NCBI GenBank assembly: GCA_913052425.1
Contig: CAJXEG010000009.1
Span: forward strand, 1 to 15,971
Length of the DNA stretch: 15,971 bases
Source: an uncultured Flavobacteriaceae bacterium
Lineage (GTDB): Bacteria > Bacteroidota > Bacteroidia > Flavobacteriales > Flavobacteriaceae
Reading direction: 5' to 3'
Below the pieces are notes generated by a model. It was not told the DNA's origin. It saw only the letters and a list, made by a program, of their open reading frames with translations, and did no database searches. Positions 1 to 8,063 of this stretch are shown here, piece by piece. Made by a program: the position numbers and the translations under genes. The first letter of the stretch is position 1; every line of letters starts with the position of its first letter.

Positions 1-534
1 GGCCAGTTTTGCCTTGGTCTGATCAAGTTTTTGGGATAATTTTTGAAGGTAGCCCGCTCCCGATTTGGGGTCAACGTCCCGACCATCAGTAAAACCGTGG
101 ATAAAAACTCCAGGACAATCATATTTTGTTGACATCTCCAAGAGGCCTTCCAGATGATCCAAATGTGCGTGTACCCCCCCGTTGGAAAGCAACCCTAAAA
201 AATGTACATTTTTTCCTTGGTCTTGGGCGTAGGTCAATGCCTCTACCAAAACCGGATTCTTTTCAACATTTTTGTCGCCTATGGCTTTTGAAATTTTAAC
301 CAAGTCTTGATAAACAATTCTTCCCGCACCCAGATTCATATGCCCCACTTCGCTGTTTCCCATCTGACCGTCGGGCAAGCCTACGTTTTCTCCATGGGTC
401 AACAGAGAGGAATGAGAGTGTTTTTCATACAAAGCATCGATGTTTGGCGTTTGGGCTAAATCTACTGCAGAGACCTCAGGATTGGGGGCAAAACCCCATC
501 CGTCCAAGATCATTAATATTACTTTCTGGGTCAT
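1..534 (-). CDS. gpmI: 2,3-bisphosphoglycerate-independent phosphoglycerate mutase, N-terminal part (truncated by window edge)
   Basis: This cytosolic glycolytic enzyme interconverts 3- and 2-phosphoglycerate through a phosphoserine intermediate and two divalent metals, usually Mn. Only the first 178 codons lie in the window and the 3' end runs off the left edge; the family is normally about 505-515 residues. The protein opens with MTQKVILMILDGWG, where D11 is a metal ligand. The nucleophilic serine is S61 in MGNSEVGH (58-65). The SNGGVHAHLDH stretch (117-127) supplies H122, equivalent to His123 of the Geobacillus enzyme, and HGFTDGRD follows at 146-153. The visible part therefore covers the start of the phosphatase-like domain and the first third of the inserted transferase domain. 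The ATG at 534 gives the usual family N-terminus. It is divergent from rsgA, 85 bp apart, with a TANNTTTG box 13 nt upstream of the ATG. Identification is firm. Confidence 0.96.
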   Translation of the reverse strand, partial: MTQKVILMILDGWGFAPNPEVSAVDLAQTPNIDALYEKHSHSSLLTHGENVGLPDGQMGNSEVGHMNLGAGRIVYQDLVKISKAIGDKNVEKNPVLVEALTYAQDQGKNVHFLGLLSNGGVHAHLDHLEGLLEMSTKYDCPGVFIHGFTDGRDVDPKSGAGYLQKLSQKLDQTKAKLA

Positions 535-547
535 TCAATTTTTTTTA

Positions 548-555
548 CAAAGATA
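548..555 (-). promoter_or_regulatory. Candidate -7 promoter box (TATCTTTG) for gpmI
   Basis: Read on the minus strand the sequence is TATCTTTG, an exact match to the Bacteroidota -7 consensus TANNTTTG, ending 13 nt before the gpmI ATG. A -33 TTTG element is not convincing; the nearest is TTTC about 16 nt upstream. The position is right for a short leader. This is inferred from motif and position only. Confidence 0.5.
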
Positions 556-595
556 GTAATTCCACCAGCTTGAAATCTGGGCAAGGAGGGAAAAA

Positions 596-603
596 AATAT
601 TTG
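596..603 (+). promoter_or_regulatory. Weak candidate -7 box (AATATTTG) for rsgA-dtd
   Basis: AATATTTG differs from TANNTTTG only at the first base and lies 16 nt upstream of the rsgA ATG. A TTG at 570-572 is 23 nt upstream, at the long end of the accepted spacing. A second possibility is TTTCTTTG at 607-614, also one mismatch, but that would leave almost no leader. Low confidence. Confidence 0.25.
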
Positions 604-619
604 TTGTTTCTTTGCAGTA

Positions 620-1549
620 ATGATAAAAAAAGGGATTGTTTATTGTTCTACAGGAAGCCATTATCGCGTTAAATCCGAAGGGCAGTTTTACGATTGTAGG
701 ATCAAAGGGAAATTCCGTATCAAAGGGATAAAAAGCACTAATCCCATTGCTGTGGGAGATAAGGTTTTGTTTAAAATGGAATCTGATTGGGCAGATAGCA
801 TGGGGGTGATCAGCGAAATCGAAGCCCGCCAAAACTACATTGTCAGAAAATCGGTCAACCTTTCCAAACAAATCCACATCATCGCCTCCAATATTGATCA
901 GGTTTTTCTGATGATTACCCTCAAAACACCACCCACTTTTCCGGCTTTTATCGACCGTTTTTTGATCACAGCAAAAGCCTATGAGATCAAAACCGTATTG
1001 GTATTCAATAAAATCGATTGCTACAATCCTAGGGAATTGATGGAGATGCGTTCACTCAAGGCGGTCTATGAAAAAATAGGTTACGACTCTTATGAGGTGG
1101 TGGCCACCGATGGTAATACTTTGGATGCAATACAAAAAACCATGGCCCAAAAGGTAAGCATGTTTTCGGGCCATAGTGGGGTAGGAAAATCCACTTTGCT
1201 CAATACCTTGTCACCGGGTTTGGATTTGAAAACCGCCAATGTTTCTGCCCAACACGAACAGGGAAAACACACCACTACCTTTGCCGAAATGTTTGATATG
1301 GAGGGTGGAGCTAAAATCATCGACACACCGGGGATAAAGGGTTTTGGAGTGGTGGACATAGAAAAGGAAGAATTGTCCGGCTATTTTACCGAATTTTCTG
1401 TCCTAAAAAAGGATTGTAAATTCAACAACTGCCTTCACCTCAACGAACCACAATGCGCGGTCAAAGCGGCATTGGAAGCGGGCGAAATCGCCCAAAGTCG
1501 GTACAAATCTTATTTACAACTCTTAGAGGACGATGTTTTATACCGTTAA
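620..1549 (+). CDS. rsgA: Ribosome small subunit-dependent GTPase A (RsgA/YjeQ)
   Basis: This circularly permuted GTPase acts in late maturation of the 30S ribosomal subunit; its GTPase activity is stimulated by 30S. The 309-residue protein is full length. An N-terminal OB-fold occupies roughly residues 5-75. The G motifs follow in permuted order: NKID (G4) at 130-133, the P-loop GHSGVGKS (G1) at 184-191, HTTT (G2 region) at 217-220 and DTPG (G3) at 235-238. The C-terminal zinc knuckle has the family pattern with C266, C271, H273 and C279. ATG at 620 is the first start available in frame. The gene is followed after 3 bp by dtd, so the two are very probably co-transcribed. No Shine-Dalgarno sequence sits at a usable distance. 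Confidence 0.97.
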   Translation: MIKKGIVYCSTGSHYRVKSEGQFYDCRIKGKFRIKGIKSTNPIAVGDKVLFKMESDWADSMGVISEIEARQNYIVRKSVNLSKQIHIIASNIDQVFLMITLKTPPTFPAFIDRFLITAKAYEIKTVLVFNKIDCYNPRELMEMRSLKAVYEKIGYDSYEVVATDGNTLDAIQKTMAQKVSMFSGHSGVGKSTLLNTLSPGLDLKTANVSAQHEQGKHTTTFAEMFDMEGGAKIIDTPGIKGFGVVDIEKEELSGYFTEFSVLKKDCKFNNCLHLNEPQCAVKAALEAGEIAQSRYKSYLQLLEDDVLYR

Positions 1550-1552
1550 GTC

Positions 1553-2005
1553 ATGAGAATTGTCATTCAAAGGGTTAGCCAAGCCCAAGTCAAAGTAGCA
1601 GGAGAAGTGGTGGGGGATATAGGCCAAGGGCTGTTGGTGCTTTTGGGCATAGAAAATGAAGAGAATCCCTCTGATCTGGAATGGTTGGTCAATAAACTCC
1701 TCAATCTGAGGATTTTCAATGATAAAAACCAAGTGATGAATCTTTCGCTTCTGGACATCAAGGGGGAATTGATGGTCATTAGTCAGTTTACTTTGATGGC
1801 TGCGACCAAAAAGGGCAATCGACCCTCATACATTCGCGCGGCCCGACCCGAAACAGCCATCCCACTTTACGAACAGTTTCTACTTTTGGCAGAGGTACAA
1901 TTGGGCAGAAAAGTGGCCAAAGGGGTGTTTGGCACCGACATGAAAGTCAGCCTGACTAACGATGGGCCGGTTACCATTGTCATCGACTCCAAAAACAGGG
2001 AATAG
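1553..2005 (+). CDS. dtd: D-aminoacyl-tRNA deacylase
   Basis: DTD hydrolyses D-amino acids, and also glycine mischarged on tRNA-Ala, off tRNAs in the cytosol and so guards translation against wrong chirality. At 150 residues it has the usual length. It starts with MRIVIQRVSQAQV, as family members do. It carries the two signature stretches: SQFTL (77-81) and NDGPVT (136-141), where G138-P139 is the Gly-cisPro dipeptide that screens chirality across the dimer interface. It lies 3 bp behind rsgA, forming a small translation-related operon. Its stop codon faces the murB stop with only 2 bp between them, so no independent terminator fits in the gap. Confidence 0.97.
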   Translation: MRIVIQRVSQAQVKVAGEVVGDIGQGLLVLLGIENEENPSDLEWLVNKLLNLRIFNDKNQVMNLSLLDIKGELMVISQFTLMAATKKGNRPSYIRAARPETAIPLYEQFLLLAEVQLGRKVAKGVFGTDMKVSLTNDGPVTIVIDSKNRE

Positions 2006-2007
2006 CA

Positions 2008-3018
2008 CTAAAGTATATTGACCTCAAACTCCAAGTGGATCGCAAAGTTTTCCAAGACATTGTCTTTGATCGCTTGGGCCAGTTTTTTGATTTCAGCACC
2101 GGAGGCATTGCCGTAATTGACCAATACCAAGGCTTGATTTTGGTGCACGCCTGCATCATTCATGCGATATCCCTTATAACCCAAGTGGTCGATCAACCAA
2201 GCCGCCGGAATTTTGATTTTTCCCTCTTTATCGGGATAGCGAGGCATCTTGGGATATTGCTGTTGGAGCTCCATAAATTGTTTTGCGGGAATCACCGGAT
2301 TTTTAAAAAAACTACCACTGTTACCGATTTGACCCGGATCGGGTAATTTGGCAGATCTGATATCTATCACTGCTTGTGCTACACTTTGAATGTCGGGAGA
2401 CTTGGCCCCTAGTTTTTCGGACAATCCCCCATAGGAGGTATTGACTTGATGCGGTGCCTTGGTCAGATTGAACTGCACCGAAGTAATGATGTATTGCCCT
2501 TTGAGCGCATTTTTAAAAATGGAATTTCTATAGCCAAATTGACAATCGAGCTTATTAAAAATTTTGATGTCCCCTGTTTTTATTGACAAAGCCTCACAAC
2601 TTTCAAAAACTTCCCTCAACTCCACGCCATAAGCCCCGATGTTTTGGATGGGTGCTGCACCTACACTGCCGGGAATCAGTGCCAAATTCTCTACACCTCC
2701 CAAGTCATTTTCCAAACACCATAGCACAAAATCGTGCCAGTTTTCTCCCGCTGCGACTTTGACCCTTGCCGACCGATCATACTCCTGTACTATTTCTATT
2801 CCACGGGTTTCAATTCTTATCGTAAGCCCCTCAAAATTTTGGGTCAGCAAGAGATTACTCCCTCCCCCCAATACCAAAAGTTGCGCTCCTTGATGTTGTT
2901 TTAAAACCGCTTTTAATTCATCAGTGGATTGAACCCCGACAAATTTTTTTGATTTTACATCGATGCCAAACGTATTGTAGGGACGCAGTGAAATGTCTTT
3001 TTGAAAATTCAAATCCAT
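2008..3018 (-). CDS. murB: UDP-N-acetylenolpyruvoylglucosamine reductase (MurB, long type)
   Basis: MurB is the FAD- and NADPH-dependent cytosolic enzyme that makes UDP-N-acetylmuramate, the second committed step of peptidoglycan precursor synthesis. The 336-residue protein resembles the longer, E. coli-like class. The FAD-binding domain shows GGGSNLL (51-57) and IPGSVGAAPIQNIGAYG (115-131). The substrate-domain tyrosine is in GYRNSIFK (162-169), which the short class lacks. The proton-donor serine is S236 in GSFFKNP (235-241), and the conserved C-terminal glutamate is probably E332 in LEFEV. The start is an ATG 20 bp downstream of the aminotransferase gene on the same strand, suggesting an operon DUF1573-aminotransferase-murB. 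Its end is convergent with dtd. Confidence 0.97.
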   Translation of the reverse strand: MDLNFQKDISLRPYNTFGIDVKSKKFVGVQSTDELKAVLKQHQGAQLLVLGGGSNLLLTQNFEGLTIRIETRGIEIVQEYDRSARVKVAAGENWHDFVLWCLENDLGGVENLALIPGSVGAAPIQNIGAYGVELREVFESCEALSIKTGDIKIFNKLDCQFGYRNSIFKNALKGQYIITSVQFNLTKAPHQVNTSYGGLSEKLGAKSPDIQSVAQAVIDIRSAKLPDPGQIGNSGSFFKNPVIPAKQFMELQQQYPKMPRYPDKEGKIKIPAAWLIDHLGYKGYRMNDAGVHQNQALVLVNYGNASGAEIKKLAQAIKDNVLENFAIHLEFEVNIL

Positions 3019-3038
3019 AGGGTAATATAGAAAAATGC

Positions 3039-4232
3039 CTAGGAATTATGGTAGGCAGTCAAAGCTTTTTCTAAAATTTCAGCGGCGCGTTGGAGTTTAC
3101 TGCTCTCCAAAACAAAAGCCAATCGAACTTGATCTTTTCCCAGCTCGGGAGAGGAATAAAATCCTGCCGCAGGGGCCAACATTAAGGTTTGACCTTGATC
3201 CTCAAAGTCGGTGAGCAAAAATTTGGAAAAGTCTTCGGCACTCTCCACGGGAAGTTTGGCGATACAATAAAAGGCCCCCATGGGATTGGAGACTTCCACG
3301 CCCTGAATTTTTTCCAGTGCGGCAACGGTGACGCCTTTTCTTTTTTCGTATTCTTTTTTTACACCATCCAAGTAGGAGGGAGGTGCGGAAATGGCGGCTT
3401 CACTGGCCATAAGTGCCAAGGCCGGAGGAGACAAACGAAGGTGGGCAAATTTTAGTGCATTGGCCATCAACGTTTTGTTTTTGGAAATCATACAGCCTAC
3501 CCTAGCACCACATAGGCTATAACGCTTGGAAACAGAATCGATCATCACCGCATGTTGGCTGCCTTTTTTTGATTTTAAAACAGAATAATGGTACTTTTCA
3601 GCGTATATAAATTCCCGATATACCTCGTCCACGATGAAAAAAATATCGTGAGCTACAGCCAGATCAATCAGGGCTTTGACCTCTGCCTCACTGTAGAGAT
3701 AACCCGTTGGATTACTGGGGTTACAGATCAGTATGGCCCGGGTCTTATCAGTAATTTTTTCTTTTAATGCTTCTATGGGCGGCAACTCAAATTGGTTTTC
3801 AAAATGAGAAACCACAGGAACTACCTCAACACTGCAAGCGGCTGCAAATCCATTATAATTGGCATAAAAAGGCTCGGGAATGATGATCTCATCCCCAGCA
3901 TCACAAATCACGTTGAGGGTAAAAGCCAAAGCTTCACTGGCCCCGGTGGTGACGATGATGTCATCCGGTTGGATCGAAATATCGTGTTGTTGATAGTATT
4001 GGCAAAGTTGGGTACGAAAGGATAAAGACCCCTGTGAGGAACCGTAAGGCAGCAATTTTAGATCGTGGTTGCGCACAATTTCCATGGCTTCTGCAGGTGC
4101 CTCAATATCCGGTTGCCCAATGTTGAGATGCAAAACTTCTAGCCCGCGAGATTTGGCTTCATCTGCGTGAACAACCAGTTTTCTGATGGGTGACGAGGGC
4201 AATTTTTGCCCTTTTTTAGAAATTTTTGGCAT
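3039..4232 (-). CDS. PLP-dependent aminotransferase, class I/II (fold type I, aspartate aminotransferase-like)
   Basis: A cytosolic pyridoxal-phosphate aminotransferase of 397 residues. The substrate cannot be fixed from sequence; flavobacterial relatives are usually labelled aspartate or generic aminotransferases. Visible landmarks are the substrate-side loop NIGQPD (37-42), NPSNPTG (171-177) with N174 near the PLP ring, D202 in VDEVY pairing with the pyridine nitrogen, the Schiff-base lysine K236 in SVSKRYSLCG (233-242), and R370 in QVRLAF, the expected carboxylate-binding arginine. The ATG start at 4232 gives a complete N-terminus. It is 61 bp downstream of the DUF1573 gene, a gap containing a possible terminator and a promoter candidate, and 20 bp upstream of murB. 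It could therefore be transcribed both from its own promoter and by read-through. The family call is firm and the substrate is unknown. Confidence 0.93.
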   Translation of the reverse strand: MPKISKKGQKLPSSPIRKLVVHADEAKSRGLEVLHLNIGQPDIEAPAEAMEIVRNHDLKLLPYGSSQGSLSFRTQLCQYYQQHDISIQPDDIIVTTGASEALAFTLNVICDAGDEIIIPEPFYANYNGFAAACSVEVVPVVSHFENQFELPPIEALKEKITDKTRAILICNPSNPTGYLYSEAEVKALIDLAVAHDIFFIVDEVYREFIYAEKYHYSVLKSKKGSQHAVMIDSVSKRYSLCGARVGCMISKNKTLMANALKFAHLRLSPPALALMASEAAISAPPSYLDGVKKEYEKRKGVTVAALEKIQGVEVSNPMGAFYCIAKLPVESAEDFSKFLLTDFEDQGQTLMLAPAAGFYSSPELGKDQVRLAFVLESSKLQRAAEILEKALTAYHNS

Positions 4233-4249
4233 CTTTCGATTTGTGAGTG

Positions 4250-4280
4250 CAAATATTCAAAAAAAAGCCCTGATACTCAA
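4250..4280 (-). promoter_or_regulatory. Candidate promoter for the aminotransferase-murB unit
   Basis: On the minus strand TTG (4280-4278) is followed after 20 nt by AATATTTG (4257-4250), one mismatch from the -7 consensus, and the aminotransferase ATG follows 17 nt later. Spacing fits the Bacteroidota TTTG-N(17-23)-TANNTTTG arrangement. The element overlaps the hairpin and T-run proposed as a terminator for the upstream DUF1573 gene. Confidence 0.42.
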
Positions 4281-4290
4281 CTGAGGATCA
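4259..4290 (-). terminator. Possible intrinsic terminator (leaky) after the DUF1573 gene
   Basis: On the minus strand TGATCCTCA and TGAGTATCA (4290-4271) form a 9-position stem with one C/T mismatch and a 2-nt gap between the arms. Four bases (GGGC) and then a run of eight T (4266-4259) follow. The stem sits immediately downstream of the DUF1573 stop. The imperfect stem, tiny loop and 4-nt spacer make it weaker than a textbook terminator, so partial read-through into the aminotransferase gene is likely. Confidence 0.38.
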
Positions 4291-4293
4291 AAA

Positions 4294-4674
4294 TTAATTG
4301 GCTAATACGTTGCCCTTAATTTTCAATGCGATGATGGCGGCATTGGAAACATTAGTATTTACAGTGATCGTTTTTCTGAATATCCCAACGCGATTGGTGT
4401 CATACCTTACCGTAATTTCCCCTTTTTTTCCTGGTTCAATGGGTGCTTCGGGTTTTTTGGGAATGGTACAGCCACAACTGGATCTCACCCCTTGAATATC
4501 TAAGGGCGCATCGCCAGTATTCTCGAATGTAAAAGTTCGAACCCCATTACTACCTTTGGTGATATCACCGTAATCAATGGTTTCCATATCAAAACTTATC
4601 ATAGGGCCTGAGGCTTGTGCACTCAATGCCAGCGGAGCAAAAATCAGTAAAATAAAAAGGATTGCTTTTTTCAT
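4294..4674 (-). CDS. Exported DUF1573 family protein
   Basis: A small protein of 126 residues with a clear signal peptide: MKK followed by a hydrophobic core (about 4-17) and a likely cleavage near LSA-QA around residue 19-21. The mature part matches the DUF1573 family, which has an immunoglobulin-like beta sandwich related to MSP/ASPM-type domains. It has the family's SSCGCT motif (65-70), followed by an IEPGKKGEI stretch (79-87) and the conserved Y-D-T strand at 91-93. The function of the family is not known; it is common and often multi-copy in Bacteroidota. The cell location is probably periplasmic. It is divergent from valS and precedes the aminotransferase and murB genes on the same strand. 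The two close cysteines could form a disulfide or bind a ligand, but nothing here decides this. Confidence 0.88.
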   Translation of the reverse strand: MKKAILFILLIFAPLALSAQASGPMISFDMETIDYGDITKGSNGVRTFTFENTGDAPLDIQGVRSSCGCTIPKKPEAPIEPGKKGEITVRYDTNRVGIFRKTITVNTNVSNAAIIALKIKGNVLAN

Positions 4675-4693
4675 TGTTATAAATACTATTCTA

Positions 4694-4724
4694 TAAATTT
4701 ACAACTTTAAAAAGAAAACCAAAA
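4694..4724 (-). promoter_or_regulatory. Candidate promoter for the DUF1573 gene
   Basis: On the minus strand TTTTG (4724-4720) is followed after 18 nt by TAAATTTA (4701-4694), one mismatch from TANNTTTG at the last base. The DUF1573 ATG begins 19 nt further on. This is one of the few sites here where both a -33-like and a -7-like element are present with normal spacing. Confidence 0.4.
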
Positions 4725-4757
4725 CGCAAGGGGTTTTTATAATCCCAAAAGGGTGCT

Positions 4758-4765
4758 TACTTTTG
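4758..4765 (+). promoter_or_regulatory. Candidate -7 promoter box (TACTTTTG) for valS
   Basis: TACTTTTG is an exact match to TANNTTTG. The T-rich stretch at 4734-4738 lies about 19-20 nt upstream, where a -33 TTTG is expected, but is not a good match. The box ends 29 nt before the ATG at 4795 and lies downstream of the in-frame GTG at 4753. A transcript made from here could not use that GTG, which supports the ATG start. Confidence 0.52.
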
Positions 4766-4794
4766 TCAAGCATTTTAAAGGCTTACCAAGATTC

Positions 4795-7416
4795 ATGCAG
4801 ATTCCATCTAAGTTTGTTTCCCAAAACGTTGAAGATAAATGGTATTCCTATTGGATGGAGAAAGATTTTTTTTCTTCTACTCCCGACGATAGAGATCCCT
4901 ACACCATAGTCATCCCCCCTCCCAATGTAACGGGAGTACTCCACATGGGACATATGTTGAACAATACCCTACAAGACATAATCATCCGCCGCGCCAGAAT
5001 GCAAGGCTATAATGCTTGTTGGGTTCCCGGAACCGACCACGCCTCTATTGCGACAGAGGCCAAAGTGGTGGCCCGACTTAAAGAACAAGGCATCGAAAAA
5101 TCGACATTGACCCGCGAAGCTTTTTTGGAGCATGCTTGGGACTGGACGCACGAATACGGAGGGGTGATCCTCGAGCAACTGAAAAAACTGGGCTGCTCAT
5201 GCGATTGGAGCCGCACCAAATTTACCTTAGACGAAAACATGTCGGCCTCGGTCATTGATACTTTTGTCCGGCTTTACAACAAAGGCCTGATCTACAGGGG
5301 CTATCGAATGGTCAATTGGGACCCCGAGGCAAAGACCACCCTCTCCGATGAGGAGGTGATTTATGAAGAGCGTGATGGTCAACTGTACCATATCGCCTAT
5401 GCAGTAGTAGGCAGTGATAAAAAAGTAATAATTGCCACTACTCGTCCCGAAACCCTTTTGGGGGATACGGCAGTTTGTATTCACCCCCAAGATGAACGAT
5501 ACGACAAACTCAAAGGGAAACAGTTGATCGTTCCCATCGCCAACAGAAAAATTCCCATCATCGAAGATGAATACGTGGATATGGAATTTGGTACAGGTTG
5601 TCTTAAAGTGACCCCTGCTCATGACATCAACGACAAAGCCCTGGGCGAAAAACACCAATTGGAAGTCATTGATATTTTTAATGAGGATGCTACACTAAAC
5701 CATCACGGTTTGGAATTTGAGGGCATGGATCGTTTTGTGGCCCGAAAAAAAATAGCTAAAGCCTTGGAGGCATCCGGCCAATTGGTCAAAAAAGAAAATC
5801 ACCGTCACAAGGTGGGAACATCAGAACGTACCAAAGCCGTGATCGAACCTCGACTTTCGGATCAGTGGTTTCTCAAAATGGAGGGTTTGGCACAACCTGC
5901 AATTGCCTCAGTGTTGGAAAGCAAAGAAGTAAAGTTGGTGCCCGAAAAATTTAAAAACACCTATCGCCATTGGATGGAAAATATCCGCGATTGGAATATT
6001 TCCAGACAGTTGTGGTGGGGACAGCAAATTCCTGCCTATTACTATGGAAAGGACAATTCCCAATTTGTGGTTGCCAAAGACAAAGCAACTGCTATTGAGC
6101 TGGCCAAGGCCACCTCTGGAGACGTTACTCTAAAACCCTCAGATTTGCGTCAAGACGAAGATGTATTGGACACCTGGTTCTCTTCCTGGTTGTGGCCCAT
6201 TTCAGTTTTTAACGGGGTGCTGGAGCCTGACAATCCCGAGATCAATTATTATTATCCCACACAGGATTTGGTTACTGGCCCCGATATTTTGTTTTTTTGG
6301 GTCGCACGAATGATCATGTCGGGTTATGAATTGCGTGAAGAAAAACCCTTTTCAAATGTCTATCTGACGGGATTGGTCAGAGACAAACAGGGCAGAAAAA
6401 TGTCGAAACAATTGGGAAATTCACCCGATGCTCTTGCTTTGATAGATGAGTTTGGTGCAGATGCCGTCAGGGTAGGGCTGATGCTGAGTTCTGCCGCCGG
6501 AAATGACCTGTTGTTTGACGAAAGTCTATGCCAGCAGGGCAAAAATTTTGCCAATAAAATATGGAACGCTTATCGTTTGGTCGAGGGATGGGAGGTCAAC
6601 CCAACCCAAGAAATGCCCGCCGTCAACAAGGCTGCCATTGAATGGTACGAAAACCTCTTCCACCAAACCCTCAGCCTGATAGATGATCATTACAGTAAAT
6701 ACAGGATATCCGATGCTTTGATGAGCCTGTACAAACTCATTTGGGATGATTTTTGTTCATGGTTTTTGGAAATGGTCAAACCCAACTATGGTGACCCCAT
6801 AGACAGCAGCACCCTTGCAGCGGTAAAAGCTTTGTTTGAAAACAACCTCCGACTGCTGCATCCTTTTATGCCTTTTATCACTGAAGAACTTTGGCACCAT
6901 ATCGATAAGCGAGACACCCAAGAGGCACTAGTGGTCTCCGATTGGCCCAAAACCCAACCCACAGATCAACAATGCATTGATGATTTTGAAATGGTCAAAC
7001 AAATCGTGGCGGGGATCAGAAACTTTAGAAAAGAAAAAAATATCGGATTCAAAGAACAATTGATCTTGATTTCCGAGACTCAAATCCCACACCCTGAGGT
7101 CATACAAAAATTGGCACAGCTCGAATCCGTCGAACAGAGTGTCCAAGATGAAAACCAAGCACTAGGGTCGTTTAGGGTCGGACAATCCGAGTTTTTTATC
7201 CCTATAAACCAAGCCGTTGATCCGGAGGAGGAACGCAAAAAATTGACACAAGAACTCGAATACGCCAAAGGATTTCTAAAATCGGTTGAAAAAAAATTAT
7301 CCAACGAACGCTTTGTTGCCAACGCCCCCGCAAAGGTTATCGAATTGGAACGTAAAAAAGCAGCTGACGCCAAGGAGAAAATTTCTCTGTTGGAAAAAAG
7401 TTTAAGCCAACTTTAG
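4795..7416 (+). CDS. valS: Valyl-tRNA synthetase
   Basis: This class Ia aminoacyl-tRNA synthetase charges tRNA-Val and edits mischarged threonine. From the preferred ATG the protein has 873 residues. The HIGH signature appears as HMGH (50-53) after PPPNVTG. The CP1 editing domain contains TTRPET (215-220) and GDTAV just after it. The KMSKS-loop appears as KMSKQ (535-539). The anticodon-binding alpha-helical domain occupies roughly 610-770. The last 65 or so residues are a lysine- and glutamate-rich coiled coil, the ValS C-terminal arm. An upstream in-frame GTG at 4753 would add 14 residues, but MQIPSKF is the usual family start and a promoter box lies between the two. The stop codon overlaps the psd stop on the other strand. 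It is divergent from DUF1573 and appears monocistronic. Confidence 0.97.
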   Translation: MQIPSKFVSQNVEDKWYSYWMEKDFFSSTPDDRDPYTIVIPPPNVTGVLHMGHMLNNTLQDIIIRRARMQGYNACWVPGTDHASIATEAKVVARLKEQGIEKSTLTREAFLEHAWDWTHEYGGVILEQLKKLGCSCDWSRTKFTLDENMSASVIDTFVRLYNKGLIYRGYRMVNWDPEAKTTLSDEEVIYEERDGQLYHIAYAVVGSDKKVIIATTRPETLLGDTAVCIHPQDERYDKLKGKQLIVPIANRKIPIIEDEYVDMEFGTGCLKVTPAHDINDKALGEKHQLEVIDIFNEDATLNHHGLEFEGMDRFVARKKIAKALEASGQLVKKENHRHKVGTSERTKAVIEPRLSDQWFLKMEGLAQPAIASVLESKEVKLVPEKFKNTYRHWMENIRDWNISRQLWWGQQIPAYYYGKDNSQFVVAKDKATAIELAKATSGDVTLKPSDLRQDEDVLDTWFSSWLWPISVFNGVLEPDNPEINYYYPTQDLVTGPDILFFWVARMIMSGYELREEKPFSNVYLTGLVRDKQGRKMSKQLGNSPDALALIDEFGADAVRVGLMLSSAAGNDLLFDESLCQQGKNFANKIWNAYRLVEGWEVNPTQEMPAVNKAAIEWYENLFHQTLSLIDDHYSKYRISDALMSLYKLIWDDFCSWFLEMVKPNYGDPIDSSTLAAVKALFENNLRLLHPFMPFITEELWHHIDKRDTQEALVVSDWPKTQPTDQQCIDDFEMVKQIVAGIRNFRKEKNIGFKEQLILISETQIPHPEVIQKLAQLESVEQSVQDENQALGSFRVGQSEFFIPINQAVDPEEERKKLTQELEYAKGFLKSVEKKLSNERFVANAPAKVIELERKKAADAKEKISLLEKSLSQL

Positions 7417-8063
7417 ACTTCGGCAATACAGTCTTCCCCGCCTTTTACGATCTGATCTTTTTCAACATTGATCTTGGTGCCTAAGGGTAAAAACAGATCT
7501 ACCCTGGAACCAAATTTTATAAATCCGGCATCTGCACCTTGTACCGCTTGATCTCCCACTTTGGCATAGTTGACAATACGACGGGCAACGGCTCCTGCAA
7601 TTTGTCGGTAAAGGATCTGTCCTACTGACTTGTTTTCAACCACTACGGTGGTTCTTTCGTTTAACTCAGAGGATTTGGGATGCCAGGCCACCAAGTATTT
7701 TCCCGGATGGTATTTGCTAAAAACAACCGATCCGCTGATGGCATAGCGGGTGACATGTACATTGATGGGGGACATAAAAATGGACACCTGTAAACGCTTG
7801 TCTTTAAAAAATTCTTTTTCAAAAACTTCTTCGATGACCACCACTTTTCCATCTACAGGAGAGATGATTTGTTTTTCGTTTGGGATGGTTTTTCGTTTGG
7901 GATTTCTAAAAAACTGAAGTACCAATATCAAAATAACGACACTGAGTAATTGCACTGCTTTTTGCATCCAAAAATGGTCAATCCGATACTCGGCCAATAA
8001 GGCCAAGGCCGCACAAAGCAAAAAAGTATTGATGATAATTTTAAAACCTTCTTTATGAAACAT
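7413..8063 (-). CDS. psd: Phosphatidylserine decarboxylase proenzyme, short (PSD-A) type
   Basis: Psd converts phosphatidylserine to phosphatidylethanolamine at the inner membrane using a pyruvoyl group made by self-cleavage. The 216-residue length matches the short class rather than the about 300-residue E. coli form. Two hydrophobic segments near the N-terminus (about 9-24 and 36-51) are likely membrane anchors. SPVDGKV (68-74) carries D71 and NVHVTR (101-106) carries H103, candidates for the self-cleavage residues. The processing site is G185-S186 in [10 protein letters not shown], so Ser186 would become the pyruvoyl group of the small alpha chain. Its start overlaps the cdsA 3' end by 11 bp, implying translational coupling at the end of the rsfS-ftsH-LUD-cdsA-psd operon. 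Its stop overlaps that of valS. No phosphatidylserine synthase gene is in the window. Confidence 0.95.
   Translation of the reverse strand: MFHKEGFKIIINTFLLCAALALLAEYRIDHFWMQKAVQLLSVVILILVLQFFRNPKRKTIPNEKQIISPVDGKVVVIEEVFEKEFFKDKRLQVSIFMSPINVHVTRYAISGSVVFSKYHPGKYLVAWHPKSSELNERTTVVVENKSVGQILYRQIAGAVARRIVNYAKVGDQAVQGADAGFIKFGSRVDLFLPLGTKINVEKDQIVKGGEDCIAEV

Noticed and set aside
584..590. Shine-Dalgarno-like AGGAGG-type sequence upstream of rsgA
   Set aside because: It lies about 30 nt from the rsgA ATG with no in-frame start nearer, and probably upstream of the promoter box. Other genes in the window show no such motif, as expected in Bacteroidota.
4741..4752. Small palindrome CCCAAAAGGG in the valS upstream region
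   Set aside because: Too short to call an operator or terminator and without a second copy in the window.
5227..5658. 143-codon open frame on the minus strand inside valS
   Set aside because: It is antisense to the conserved CP1 editing region of valS, has no recognisable domain, and its composition (F/V/G-rich) is that of a shadow frame.
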